DNA of 64,000 bases from an uncultured Winogradskyella sp. (GTDB taxonomy: Bacteria > Bacteroidota > Bacteroidia > Flavobacteriales > Flavobacteriaceae), in assembly GCF_937958655.1 (NCBI RefSeq), contig NZ_CALGNH010000013.1:1-64000 (forward strand), read 5' to 3'. Position numbers and translations under genes: made by a program. Under the pieces are notes generated by a model, which was given only the letters and a program-made list of their open reading frames with translations, was not told the DNA's origin and ran no database searches. Positions 1-9,820 of this stretch are shown here, piece by piece (the first letter of the stretch is position 1; each line of letters starts with the position of its first letter).

Positions 1-2122
1 GATAACTCACCGTAAATTCTGTAGCTAATTGTGCTCCTAAAATACCAGCAGTCTGAGTGCTTAAATCAAACTCCGCTATACCATCATTGCTCTCATCATC
101 GCAAAGGGATATCGCACCTACAGGGTTGATCTCGGGTTGTGTGGACGCAGATATCTCAAAGAATACTGTATCAAAACAAACTTGTGTTGCTTCTGCCATT
201 CTAGCCCAAATAACTTGAGGATTAGCGACATTTGTATAATTTGTTGGCAAAACACCAACATTATTATTAGCATCATCTTCTGTAAGATGATACGTTATTG
301 TATAATCCGCAGGATCTAAAGCTCCTAAAATGTTAGTATCATTTTCTGTTAAATCAAATTCAGTGAAGCCAGTAACGCTACACCCTATTAAATCCACAGC
401 AGGCTCTGCTGTAGGGTTATCTCTAAACTCAATAACTATAGGATCAGTGGTACCTTCACAAACTCCGTCGATGTCTATTTCTGCAAAATAAACTCCAGGC
501 TCGGTTACGGTTAAGGTAGAAGATACTTCACCCGGAATTACCTCATCATCCTTATACCAGATATGGATTGCTGTTTCAAGAGCTGTATCTAATTCAATTT
601 CCGTATCGTCACACAAGGCTGTACCTGCCGCTATGGTAAAGTCTTCCCCTAAACTTCCACCAATATTAAAACTACCTGCTTTTATAAAAACTCCAGTATC
701 AAATACATTATCTCTATCATCAGCCACAACAAGTTTTATAGTGTATAATTCTCCAGACACAACAGTTGATGTTGCTGTAAACTCTGTCGTTCTACCATCA
801 AAACCGATTGGAGGTTGGTTGAATGGTGTATACTCACCAAAAAACTGTGGATTAGCCGCTCCACAAGCAGCTCCATTATCAGGGTGGATATTAGTAACTA
901 AAATTGGTGTATTAGTACCTGGTATTACAGCCAAATTTGTGGTAACACCATTTGAATCGGTTAATAAAAAAGCAAAAGCATCAGAAAATGTACACTCAAA
1001 GGTACCCATATCATACTCTTCAGAAGCCATTAAAAACTCAAAACTGAAGGTTTCTGCTTGAGGCACAAAATCAAACTGAATAAACGTAGCATTACGAGAA
1101 TCTACGCCAAGTTCTGCATCTAAGTCTGCATCACCAGGCCAAATATTAGTGCCCTCGCTTAGCGTACCCGTATTGGGACCCTCTGCCTGACTTGCGTCAC
1201 CAGACATTAATAGTAAACCATCTTCAAAGGGGAAACTGACACCATTACTAAAAAAATATCCTATACCATTGGGTTCTGTAGTTGAAAAATCAACACCTGT
1301 TGAAGACGTTATGTTTGATACAGAAGCACATGGACTATTAACCAAGACATCTTGCACCAATTGCTCTACAGTAAAGGAATCTTGATCAACAACCAAGTTA
1401 TCACCTAAAACAAAAACGATAATACTAACTGTATCAGAACATCCTTGCGGATTAGCATCACTAGCTGTAAGATTGACTGTATACGTCCCTGGGTTTAAAA
1501 ATGTATTAGACACGTTTGATCCATTAGCCGTATTACCATCTCCAAAATCCCAGGTATATGTTGCATTTGTATTATCATCTGAAAACACAGCACTTCCTGT
1601 AAAATCTACCGTATCACCTGGCACTATGCCAATTACTCCTGTTCCGTTAGGTTCTGGATCCGTACTATCAATAGAAGCTGTAATGGTCTGGCAAGGTGCA
1701 GCACAAAGAATATTAGCTTCCCAGCCACTGCCACTCCCTGCATCGGAAGATATAAACTCAACGGTAAGACAACCCGAAATATTTGCTGCGGATGCACTTA
1801 CGGTAAATGGCCCTACAGGCCCTTCAAATGCCCCTAACAATGGCGCTGTGGTATCATCACCGTCATAAATATTCATAGTATCGGCATTTGGCCCTTGTTG
1901 CGTAATAAATGTGGTAAAATCTAAAATTATAAATTCACCAGTATTTTGTGAACATATCGTTGTTACAAAATTTTCGTTAAGTCCGTAATTTCCAAATTCA
2001 CCACCAGAATCAAAGAACTTATCGGGTGCACATCGATTAAACGATCCATTCGCCATTGATATGTCTTGTGCCACACCAACTAAGGAAAACAATATTATTA
2101 CTATAGAAATAATCTTTTTCAT
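1..2122 (-). CDS. Partial secreted surface protein with CUB-like, PKD and choice-of-anchor L regions and tandem repeats (C-terminus beyond window)
   Basis: Reverse-strand frame open from ATG at 2122 (MKKIISIVIILFSLVGVAQ signal peptide) to the window edge. PKD motif TYTWDFGDGNTANGSNVSNTFLNPGTYTVNLTASD; anchor-L-like VDQDSFTVEQLVQDVLVNSPCASVSNITSSTGVDFS. Absent from the ORF track, probably because it is truncated. Confidence 0.85.
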   Translation of the reverse strand, partial: MKKIISIVIILFSLVGVAQDISMANGSFNRCAPDKFFDSGGEFGNYGLNENFVTTICSQNTGEFIILDFTTFITQQGPNADTMNIYDGDDTTAPLLGAFEGPVGPFTVSASAANISGCLTVEFISSDAGSGSGWEANILCAAPCQTITASIDSTDPEPNGTGVIGIVPGDTVDFTGSAVFSDDNTNATYTWDFGDGNTANGSNVSNTFLNPGTYTVNLTASDANPQGCSDTVSIIVFVLGDNLVVDQDSFTVEQLVQDVLVNSPCASVSNITSSTGVDFSTTEPNGIGYFFSNGVSFPFEDGLLLMSGDASQAEGPNTGTLSEGTNIWPGDADLDAELGVDSRNATFIQFDFVPQAETFSFEFLMASEEYDMGTFECTFSDAFAFLLTDSNGVTTNLAVIPGTNTPILVTNIHPDNGAACGAANPQFFGEYTPFNQPPIGFDGRTTEFTATSTVVSGELYTIKLVVADDRDNVFDTGVFIKAGSFNIGGSLGEDFTIAAGTALCDDTEIELDTALETAIHIWYKDDEVIPGEVSSTLTVTEPGVYFAEIDIDGVCEGTTDPIVIEFRDNPTAEPAVDLIGCSVTGFTEFDLTENDTNILGALDPADYTITYHLTEDDANNNVGVLPTNYTNVANPQVIWARMAEATQVCFDTVFFEISASTQPEINPVGAISLCDDESNDGIAEFDLSTQTAGILGAQLATEFTVSY

Positions 2123-2359
2123 TACTTAAAGGAATAAAACCATATTGTGTTTCTATGACCAATCAGACTGCAATTACTTTCAACAACTTTAACTCATTAA
2201 GTATTGGTCTAAAACACCATTTTTTATCAAAAAATCTTTTTTTGAAAAGTATTGAAAATTTAATTAAAAACGATCATTTTAGTTAAGAATTTAGTCACAA
2301 AACACATTCTTTAGGTTAACGTTTAATAATGATATTTCTTATTTTTGTAAAAAAAATAA

Positions 2360-3256
2360 ATGACAAAGATTTCAATAGTTCCAACTTCAAATGATAGTAT
2401 CTTAAAATTTGAAGCAGATCGGTTTTTAACCAATCATAATAGTTTTGAATTTAACAATATAGATGAAGCCAAAAACTCACCATTAGCCAAAGAATTATTT
2501 TATTTACCATTTGTAAAAAAAATCTATATCGCATCTAATTTCATAGCTATTGAACGTTTTAACATTGTAGACTGGAATGATGTTAAAGACGAGGTAGCAG
2601 AACAAATTTCAAAATACCTATCTAGTGGTCAGACTGTGGTTAATGAAGATGCTAGCAAACCTAAATCAGCTGTTACTGTATATGCAGAGAGCACCCCAAA
2701 CCCAAATGTTTTAAAATTTGTTTGTAATAAATTATTAGTTCCAAATCAGTTTGAATTTACATCAATTGAAACTGCTAAACATTCACCATTTGCAACATCT
2801 TTATTCCAATTTCCTTTTATCAAAAATGTTTATTTAGAAAAAAACTTTATTTCAATTACAAAATTTGATATCGTGGAATGGGAAGAAATAACACTTCAAC
2901 TAAGAGAATTCATTAAATCTTATGTTGAAGATGATAAAGTTATTCTAAATGATGATGCACCTGCCCAGCTTAACAAAACTGAAAAGGCCAAAGAAAAGCA
3001 GTTTGATGCGCTAGACGATATTTCTAAAAATATAGTTAATATATTAGAAGAATATGTAAAACCTGCCGTAGCAAGTGATGGTGGTAATATTGAATTTATA
3101 TCTTACAATAATGAAACATCTAAAGTAGAAGTGTTGCTTCAAGGAGCTTGCAGTGGTTGCCCTTCTTCAACTTTTACTCTGAAAAATGGAATAGAAAATA
3201 TGTTGCGAGAGATGTTAAACAATACTACAATTTTTGTACATGCCGTTAATGAATAG
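2360..3256 (+). CDS. NifU/Nfu-family Fe-S scaffold protein with two tandem Nfu N-terminal domains
   Basis: C-terminal NifU domain with CSGCPSS; two homologous N-terminal repeats (ESTPNPNVLKF and TSNDSILKF type). Confidence 0.9.
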   Translation: MTKISIVPTSNDSILKFEADRFLTNHNSFEFNNIDEAKNSPLAKELFYLPFVKKIYIASNFIAIERFNIVDWNDVKDEVAEQISKYLSSGQTVVNEDASKPKSAVTVYAESTPNPNVLKFVCNKLLVPNQFEFTSIETAKHSPFATSLFQFPFIKNVYLEKNFISITKFDIVEWEEITLQLREFIKSYVEDDKVILNDDAPAQLNKTEKAKEKQFDALDDISKNIVNILEEYVKPAVASDGGNIEFISYNNETSKVEVLLQGACSGCPSSTFTLKNGIENMLREMLNNTTIFVHAVNE

Positions 3257-3391
3257 TTAATTCGTTAAATTATTTAAAAAAATACCATTGATATACATAT
3301 TTTTGAGAAACTAATTTTTCAATTTCTAATCTTATATACACCAACGGCACAATTTTTGAATAATGTTGTTAAAATTAAAAATAAAAAAACC

Positions 3392-4063
3392 ATGAAGAAC
3401 ATTGCACTTTATTTCATTGTATCACTTTTTATTGGAAACTGTTATGCTCAAAGCGTTAATATAGATATGGCCACTGAACGCGGCTTAATGTCTAAAGCTG
3501 CCAGTAAAAAAATCAATGCCATTGGCTCGCCGTATATAAATGAAAGTTTTAATCCTGTAAGAATTAAACAGTTTAATGACCAAATATATACTGGACGATA
3601 TAACGCCTACAATGACGAAATGGAAATAAGACTTTCGGATGGAAAAATTGTAGCATTAGACGTTAACGCAGATTATTCTTTGATATTTACACAAACCAAC
3701 AAAACTTATGTAACGACTAACTTCCCCAATAAAAATGGAACCTCTAGACGCGGATTTTTGGTTTTAGTAGATGATTCTGAGCGCCATAATCTCTACAAAA
3801 AAGAATTTATAAAATATTACGACAAAGTCCTGGCTGCATCTACATACCAGCAGGATAAACCTGCAAGTTTTAAAAGAGAGAGTGATACTTTTTATCTTGA
3901 ATTGAATGGTGAAACAAAACTAGTACCTCAAAAGAAGAAAGATTTGATTAAGGTCTTTCCAGAGCATGGATCTAATATTAAATCTTTTATTAAAAAAAAT
4001 AAACTCAACCCTAAAAACGAAGAAGATTTAATTAAAATTGTAGACTATTTAAGTACACTATAA
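3392..4063 (+). CDS. Secreted protein of unknown function
   Basis: Signal peptide MKNIALYFIVSLFIGNCYAQ; the ORF-track start at 3356 is a TTG, ATG at 3392 is more plausible. No recognised domain. Confidence 0.75.
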   Translation: MKNIALYFIVSLFIGNCYAQSVNIDMATERGLMSKAASKKINAIGSPYINESFNPVRIKQFNDQIYTGRYNAYNDEMEIRLSDGKIVALDVNADYSLIFTQTNKTYVTTNFPNKNGTSRRGFLVLVDDSERHNLYKKEFIKYYDKVLAASTYQQDKPASFKRESDTFYLELNGETKLVPQKKKDLIKVFPEHGSNIKSFIKKNKLNPKNEEDLIKIVDYLSTL

Positions 4064-4181
4064 ACTAATAAGCTTACAGTCTTAAATTGATATTTTTACC
4101 TATGTTTAGGTAAAGTTTATTTAATTTTAAGTGACCATTATAAAAAATTGGTTTCCAATAGTTATAAATAAACAAAATATC

Positions 4182-4382
4182 ATGGCAGTATTAAAAGTAA
4201 TTGAAGTATTATCTAACTCTGATAAGAGTTGGGAAGACGCAACAACAAAGGCAGTTAAAGAAGCTTCTAAAACAGTTAAAAACCTACGTTCTGTGTATGT
4301 ACAAGACCAAAGTGCAATTGTTAAAGATGGTCAGGTTACGGAATTTAGAGTGAATCTTAAATTAACTTTTGAAGTAAAATAA
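4182..4382 (+). CDS. Dodecin family protein
   Basis: MAVLKVIEVLSNSDKSWEDATTKAVKEASKTVKNLRSVYVQDQ...VNLKLTFEV is a classic dodecin; ATG at 4182 rather than the GTG at 4131. Confidence 0.92.
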   Translation: MAVLKVIEVLSNSDKSWEDATTKAVKEASKTVKNLRSVYVQDQSAIVKDGQVTEFRVNLKLTFEVK

Positions 4383-4387
4383 ACAAA

Positions 4388-4416
4388 AAGCTCGGATAAT
4401 TTTCCGAGCTTTTTTT
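4388..4416 (+). terminator. Intrinsic terminator after dodecin gene
   Basis: AAGCTCGGA-taattt-TCCGAGCTT followed by a T run. Confidence 0.9.
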
Positions 4417-4441
4417 ATAACCTTAAAAAAATTAAGCAAAC

Positions 4442-5254
4442 ATGGATACACAAAAATGGATTGATAAGGGATATGACCTTATCGTAGAGTTCGGCCCTAA
4501 ACTTATTGCAGCAATACTTATATGGATTATTGGTGGCTGGATATTAAAAATAATAATTAAGGGTATTAGAAAAGCGATGACTAAGGCCAATTATGAGGAA
4601 AGCTTAAAAAAGTTTTTACTTAATTTGATTAGTTGGATACTTAAGATTGTATTAATCTTAGTTGTTCTTGGTACAGTAGGCATAGAAACAACATCTTTTG
4701 CTGCTATATTAGCTGCGGCAGTTTTAGCTGTTGGACTTGCACTTCAAGGCTCTCTTGGTAATTTTGCAGGCGGTGTTTTAATAATGATATTTAAACCATT
4801 TAAAATTGGTGACTTAATTGAAGCTCAAGGTGAAATTGGTGTTGTAAAGGAAATTGAAATTTTTACAACTAAATTGACTGGATTATCTAATAGAGAATTA
4901 ATTATTCCTAATGGAGCATTATCTAACGGAAATATTATAAACTTTACTACAGAAGGCACACGTAGAGTAGATTTAGTGTTTGGAGTAGGATATGATTCTG
5001 ACATTAAGAAAACAAAAGAAGTCTTTAATAAAGTTTTGGAATCTCATCCTCTGGTATTGAGTCAACCAGCACCAACCATAGCAGTCTCAGAGCTTGCAGA
5101 TAGTTCTATTAATTTTGTTGTTAGACCATGGTGTAATACTAACGATTACTGGGATGTTTATTTTGGTATAACTGAAGATGTAAAAGAAGCTCTAGACGCA
5201 GCTGGTATAGAAATCCCATACCCACATGCTGTTGAAATACAAAAAGAAGGTTAA
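4442..5254 (+). CDS. MscS-family mechanosensitive ion channel
   Basis: TM segments then AAAVLAVGLALQGSLGNFAGGVLIMIFKPFKIGDLIEAQG, diagnostic of MscS. Confidence 0.93.
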   Translation: MDTQKWIDKGYDLIVEFGPKLIAAILIWIIGGWILKIIIKGIRKAMTKANYEESLKKFLLNLISWILKIVLILVVLGTVGIETTSFAAILAAAVLAVGLALQGSLGNFAGGVLIMIFKPFKIGDLIEAQGEIGVVKEIEIFTTKLTGLSNRELIIPNGALSNGNIINFTTEGTRRVDLVFGVGYDSDIKKTKEVFNKVLESHPLVLSQPAPTIAVSELADSSINFVVRPWCNTNDYWDVYFGITEDVKEALDAAGIEIPYPHAVEIQKEG

Positions 5255-5922
5255 TTTTTCTTTTTTATAGCTACAAAGTCCTTCAAATAATAAGGTTCAA
5301 AATAAGCGACATCTTCAGTGTCGCTTTTTTGATACTTTAATTCTGATAATATTACCATTTCATTAGCAGATGGTAATTTATTATCAATAAAAATAGCATT
5401 AGAGTTTGCAATTAGTGTTTTCGTTTTTTCAACACCATTACCTATAAAATAAACCTTGTGATCACCAAGCAAAGCGCTATAACTATCTTCAGATAAAACT
5501 TCTGCTTTTATTTCTCTTTGTTGCTGATACTTTGAATTATAAATAGCGGAATAGACTTCCATACGTCTAGCATCTAACATAGGTACAATAAAACCATCAT
5601 TAACGTTAACTTGATGCGCTAAACTCTCTAAGGTATTAATCGCAATTAAGGGTTTATCTAGGGCATAACATAATCCCTTAGCTGTAGAAACTCCTATCCG
5701 TAATCCAGTGTAAGACCCTGGGCCTTTACTTACTGCTACAGCATGAATATCCTTTGGCCTTACTTTTGCTTGCTTAAAAACTTCATCTATAAACACGTGT
5801 AACTTTTCAGCATGAGAATAACCAGAATTATTATCTTCTTTTAAAACCAAAGTCTCTCCATCATTAGATAAAGAGACGGAACAGTTAGTCGTTGCTGTTT
5901 CAATATTTAGAATTAACGCCAT
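5251..5922 (-). CDS. tsaB: tRNA threonylcarbamoyladenosine biosynthesis protein TsaB
   Basis: MALILNIETATTNCSVSLSNDGE, AVSKGPGSYTGLRIGVSTAKGLCYAL. Confidence 0.93.
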   Translation of the reverse strand: MALILNIETATTNCSVSLSNDGETLVLKEDNNSGYSHAEKLHVFIDEVFKQAKVRPKDIHAVAVSKGPGSYTGLRIGVSTAKGLCYALDKPLIAINTLESLAHQVNVNDGFIVPMLDARRMEVYSAIYNSKYQQQREIKAEVLSEDSYSALLGDHKVYFIGNGVEKTKTLIANSNAIFIDNKLPSANEMVILSELKYQKSDTEDVAYFEPYYLKDFVAIKKKN

Positions 5923-5938
5923 GGCTTAAAAGATAAAA

Positions 5939-7243
5939 CTACTCATCCTTTTCTTCTGAAGTATTTTTCTTTTTATTCTTTACTTCAATTAAATCACCAG
6001 GTTTCAATGTTTTAGATACTATATTATAAGGTCCAGTAATAATCTCATCATCTTTAGATAAGCCTGAAACAATTTCAATATTGGTATCATCTTGTATTCC
6101 TGTCTCAATAATTTTTAATTTAGCCTTTCCGTTATTATTTACAAATACACATTCAAACTTCTCTTCTTTTTCAACGTTATCAGCGTCATTAACCTCTGTC
6201 TTTTTACCAAATGATTTTTTTACTGAACTTGTATCTGTTTTTATTACAATTGAGCTTATAGGGACTGAAATTGCATCTTTTCTTGTTTTTGTTATAATGT
6301 CTACGGTAGCCGTCATACCTGGTCTAAAAGGCGAATAACTTTCTGGTTTCCCTTCTGTAAGATCTCTATAGGACTCTTCTAAAATTCTAACCTTCACCTT
6401 AAAATTTGTAACCTGGTCTGCGGCTAAGTTACCAGCTGCTGAGTTTGCTATTTCTGTAACCACTCCCTTAAACTCTTTTTTTAAGTAGGCGTCTACTTCA
6501 ACAATTGTAGAATCACCAATACTAACTTTTACAATATCATTTTCATTAACATCAACTTCAACCTCCATATTGTTGAGATTTGCAACACGTAAAATTTCTG
6601 TACCAGCCATTTGTTGTGTACCCACAACACGTTCACCTAATTCTACATTAAGCCTGGAGATGGTTCCGCTCATTGGTGCATAAATGGTGGTTCTGTTTAG
6701 ATTATCCTTAGCTTCATTTACAGTTGCTGCGGCACTTTGAACATTGTAGTACGCTGAACTTTTACTGGCTTGTGCTGTTTCATAATTTGCAATAGCTCTG
6801 TCCCAATCTGCTTTTGATATAACGCCTTTATCAAATAAGCTCTTACTTCTTTGGTAATCTGCTTTTGCTTGTTTTAAATTAGCTTCTGCTTGTTGTAAAC
6901 CTGCTTTTACGTTTTGATAAGATGCTTGAGATCTACTTACCGCAGATTGAATTAAATCTGGGTTTACTTTTACTAATAAATCACCTTTATTTACCTCTTG
7001 TCCTTCTTTAAACGGAAGTTCTAAAATTTCACCTGAGACTTCAGAAGAAATTTTTACTTCAACCTCTGGTTGAATTTTTCCCGTTGCAGAAACCGTTTCA
7101 ACAATATCCTTTAAAGTCACCTCCTTAACTGTAACTTTTTTAAAGTTACCTTTTTTACCGAACCATCCTAGTTTAGATCCTACTATCATCATAATAAGGG
7201 CAAGGACAACGATTCCGATTATTATTTTTACTGTTTTGCTCAT
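5939..7243 (-). CDS. Efflux periplasmic adaptor subunit (HlyD/MacA type)
   Basis: N-terminal TM, lipoyl-like barrel, coiled coil (QAEANLKQAKADYQRSKSLFDKGVISKADWDRA), beta-barrel. Confidence 0.9.
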   Translation of the reverse strand: MSKTVKIIIGIVVLALIMMIVGSKLGWFGKKGNFKKVTVKEVTLKDIVETVSATGKIQPEVEVKISSEVSGEILELPFKEGQEVNKGDLLVKVNPDLIQSAVSRSQASYQNVKAGLQQAEANLKQAKADYQRSKSLFDKGVISKADWDRAIANYETAQASKSSAYYNVQSAAATVNEAKDNLNRTTIYAPMSGTISRLNVELGERVVGTQQMAGTEILRVANLNNMEVEVDVNENDIVKVSIGDSTIVEVDAYLKKEFKGVVTEIANSAAGNLAADQVTNFKVKVRILEESYRDLTEGKPESYSPFRPGMTATVDIITKTRKDAISVPISSIVIKTDTSSVKKSFGKKTEVNDADNVEKEEKFECVFVNNNGKAKLKIIETGIQDDTNIEIVSGLSKDDEIITGPYNIVSKTLKPGDLIEVKNKKKNTSEEKDE

Positions 7244-7249
7244 AAGGTA

Positions 7250-8590
7250 TTAGTTTAAGTCAGTTATTGGTAGACCAAAATAAAACTCTAAAATTTTAAG
7301 TCTAAATATATAGTCATATTTTGTTCTTACGACATCAGACTGTGCATTTTCGTACGCGGCTCTAGACTGATTAAAATCGAAAGCATTTGAAAGACCAACA
7401 TCATAACGTTCTTTAGCATACTCAAATGCTAATCTACGAGCTTCTTCGGTTTGCAATGCAGCTTCGTATGTTTTCTTAGAATTCTTTGCATCGTTATAAG
7501 CTTGGTATACTGTTGATTCTAAATCTAATTCTGATTGTTCTAATTGATATTTTAAACGTTCTACACGTACCTTATTGCGTTTTACGTTATTTCTAACATT
7601 GAGATTATTGAAAATTGGTACATTTAATTGCACACCGATAGACGTACCATCGAAAAGGTACAATTGATCTATAAAAGAGATTTCTTCGCCTGTAAAAGGA
7701 TTAACTTGAGAACTTGCCCAACGTGTATTATACCCTACAAATCCTCGTAGTGTAGGAAAATAATTAGCTCGTGCCAATTCTAAATCTTTCTGAGCCAATT
7801 CAACACTTGTTCTAGCAATTTTTACATCATTTATTTCTTCTTTCGCTTTTTTAGCAATCTCCGAGGCCTCTTTATCTAAAATGGTTGCTGCAACCAAACC
7901 ATAATCTTCATCACTTATATCAAAATTTTCATAATCTTTTAGTTGAAGCGTCTGCGCTAAACCAAATTTTGAAATAAATAGATTGTTCTCAGCCTGTATA
8001 ATCTGCTGTGATTGTGTAGCGTCTGTAGCTTGTATTTCTAATAAATCTCCACGAGGTAATACGCCTGCATCTACTAGCTCTTGAGTGTTTTTAATATTCT
8101 CTTTTGTAACTGCATTTTGGCCTTGAAGCACTCTTAACTGTTCTCTATTGGCTAAAATCTGCAAAAAGGAATTGGCTACAATTAAAGAAATATCATCCTT
8201 CATTTTATCTAATTGATATTGTGAAGCAATCTGGTTTATTTTAGCTCTTTGTAGGGTTTTCCAATTGGCAAAACCTGAAAAAAGATTAACACCTGAACTT
8301 ACACCTCCATTTGCCGACCTAAAGGTGCTATTTTCAAACTGGTTTGTAGCTGGGTTAATATTAGCACCTGTATTTATATTAAAGGACGCATTAGAATTTA
8401 AATTAGGCAGAAAATTAGCTATGGCCTGATTTTTATCAATATTGGCAAGATCAACATCTAACTCTGACTGCTGAATTGATATGTTATTCTCTAAAGCATA
8501 ATTGACACATTCTAATAGTGTCCATTTTTTATTTTGTGCCTGAGAAAATACTCCAAAAAGAAATATAAGTGCAATGATTGATTTTTTCAT
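7250..8590 (-). CDS. TolC family outer membrane efflux protein
   Basis: Signal peptide MKKSIIALIFLFGVFSQAQ at 8590 and TolC repeats (LELARANYFPTLRGFVGYNTRW, YDVGLSNAFDFNQSRAAYENAQSDVVRTKYDYIFRLKILEFY). The track start at 8683 overlaps the upstream gene. Confidence 0.92.
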   Translation of the reverse strand: MKKSIIALIFLFGVFSQAQNKKWTLLECVNYALENNISIQQSELDVDLANIDKNQAIANFLPNLNSNASFNINTGANINPATNQFENSTFRSANGGVSSGVNLFSGFANWKTLQRAKINQIASQYQLDKMKDDISLIVANSFLQILANREQLRVLQGQNAVTKENIKNTQELVDAGVLPRGDLLEIQATDATQSQQIIQAENNLFISKFGLAQTLQLKDYENFDISDEDYGLVAATILDKEASEIAKKAKEEINDVKIARTSVELAQKDLELARANYFPTLRGFVGYNTRWASSQVNPFTGEEISFIDQLYLFDGTSIGVQLNVPIFNNLNVRNNVKRNKVRVERLKYQLEQSELDLESTVYQAYNDAKNSKKTYEAALQTEEARRLAFEYAKERYDVGLSNAFDFNQSRAAYENAQSDVVRTKYDYIFRLKILEFYFGLPITDLN

Positions 8591-8640
8591 GATGCTTATT
8601 TGTCTATTAAAACTATAATGTGTTACACTAACGATTAAAA

Positions 8641-9801
8641 TTATTGTTGTGCATATTTTGGAATACCCTGTACTTGGTTCCAAACTTTTATTTTGTCTTC
8701 TTTAGATATACCGCTTTTTACCTCAACAAAAATGCCGTCGCTTATACCTAAATCTACGTCTTTCCTTTCAAACTTTTGATCGCCAACTTCAATCTCTACA
8801 TAAGGTTCTTTTGTTTCCTTATCGTACTGAACTAAAGCCTCTTTAATAGCTAATACCTTTTCGGCTTTGTCTAAAATAATAGAAGCGTTTGCACTAAGAC
8901 CAGCTCTAATAAATATGGAGTCTATTTGTTTTAAGGTGCCTTTTATTTCAAACTGAATGGCTCCGTTTTCTGCAACTCCTTTTGGGGCAATGTAATCTAA
9001 AACCGCATCAAATTTTTCGTTTTCAATAGCGCCTACTGTGATTTCTAATGGCAAACCTTCTTTTATCTTACCAACTTCACTTTCGTCTACCTTACCTTCA
9101 AAAATCATTTTTTTCACATTTGCCAAAGATGCTATTGAGGTACCCTCATTAAAATTATTAGCTTCAATGACTTGGTTTCCTGCTTTTACTGGCACATCTA
9201 AAACCATCCCAGAAACCGTTGCTCTTACTTGGGTTTGTGCAATATTACCGAGGCCAGAGGTTGTTCCTGTTTTAATAATATCATAGTTTTGACGGGCCTG
9301 ATTAACACTAATTCTTGCCTGTTCTACCTGTTGCTTAGCTTGTAGATAGGTATTATTAACTTGGTCGAATTCATTGGCTGCAATCACTCCCTTATCAAAC
9401 AATTCCTTCTGACGATCGTAAATTGCCTTTTGAGTTTTGAAATTAATTTCAGCAGTTTGTAAAGCTGTTCTATTAGATGCGATATTATTTTTAGCATTGG
9501 TTAAATTAGAGACGTTTGGTATTACTTTAATCTGTGCAATTAAATCGCCTTGCTTTACATACTCACCAGCTTCAACATAAACTTCTTCCACTACGCCAGA
9601 GATATTTGGCTTTATTAAAACTTCTTCTTTTGGAACGATACTACCCGTCGCAACGGTTTTTACGACTATGGTTTGCTCTGTTGCAGACTCTGATGCATAG
9701 GTTATTGGATCTTCTTGGTTTTTTTGCCACAAGTAAAATAATGCTGCACCAAATGCTACAACAATAATGATGAGTAAGATTATGGTTTTTGTTCGTTTCA
9801 T
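8641..9801 (-). CDS. Efflux periplasmic adaptor subunit (HlyD/MacA type), second copy
   Basis: ATGSIVPKEEVLIKPNISGVVEEVYVEAGEYVKQGDLIAQIK; coiled coil FDKGVIAANEFDQVNNTYLQAKQQVEQARI. Confidence 0.9.
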   Translation of the reverse strand: MKRTKTIILLIIIVVAFGAALFYLWQKNQEDPITYASESATEQTIVVKTVATGSIVPKEEVLIKPNISGVVEEVYVEAGEYVKQGDLIAQIKVIPNVSNLTNAKNNIASNRTALQTAEINFKTQKAIYDRQKELFDKGVIAANEFDQVNNTYLQAKQQVEQARISVNQARQNYDIIKTGTTSGLGNIAQTQVRATVSGMVLDVPVKAGNQVIEANNFNEGTSIASLANVKKMIFEGKVDESEVGKIKEGLPLEITVGAIENEKFDAVLDYIAPKGVAENGAIQFEIKGTLKQIDSIFIRAGLSANASIILDKAEKVLAIKEALVQYDKETKEPYVEIEVGDQKFERKDVDLGISDGIFVEVKSGISKEDKIKVWNQVQGIPKYAQQ

Positions 9802-9820
9802 TGATTATTGATTAATTATT

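Noticed and set aside
633-1868. Plus-strand ORFs 633-1061 and 1473-1868
   Set aside because: Antisense to the long partial minus-strand CDS with clear PKD and signal peptide features; compositions are typical of shadow ORFs.
2227-2245. TCAAAAAA-TCT-TTTTTTGA palindrome upstream of the partial surface protein gene
   Set aside because: Pure A/T-run dyad in AT-rich intergenic DNA; expected by chance and lacks supporting context.
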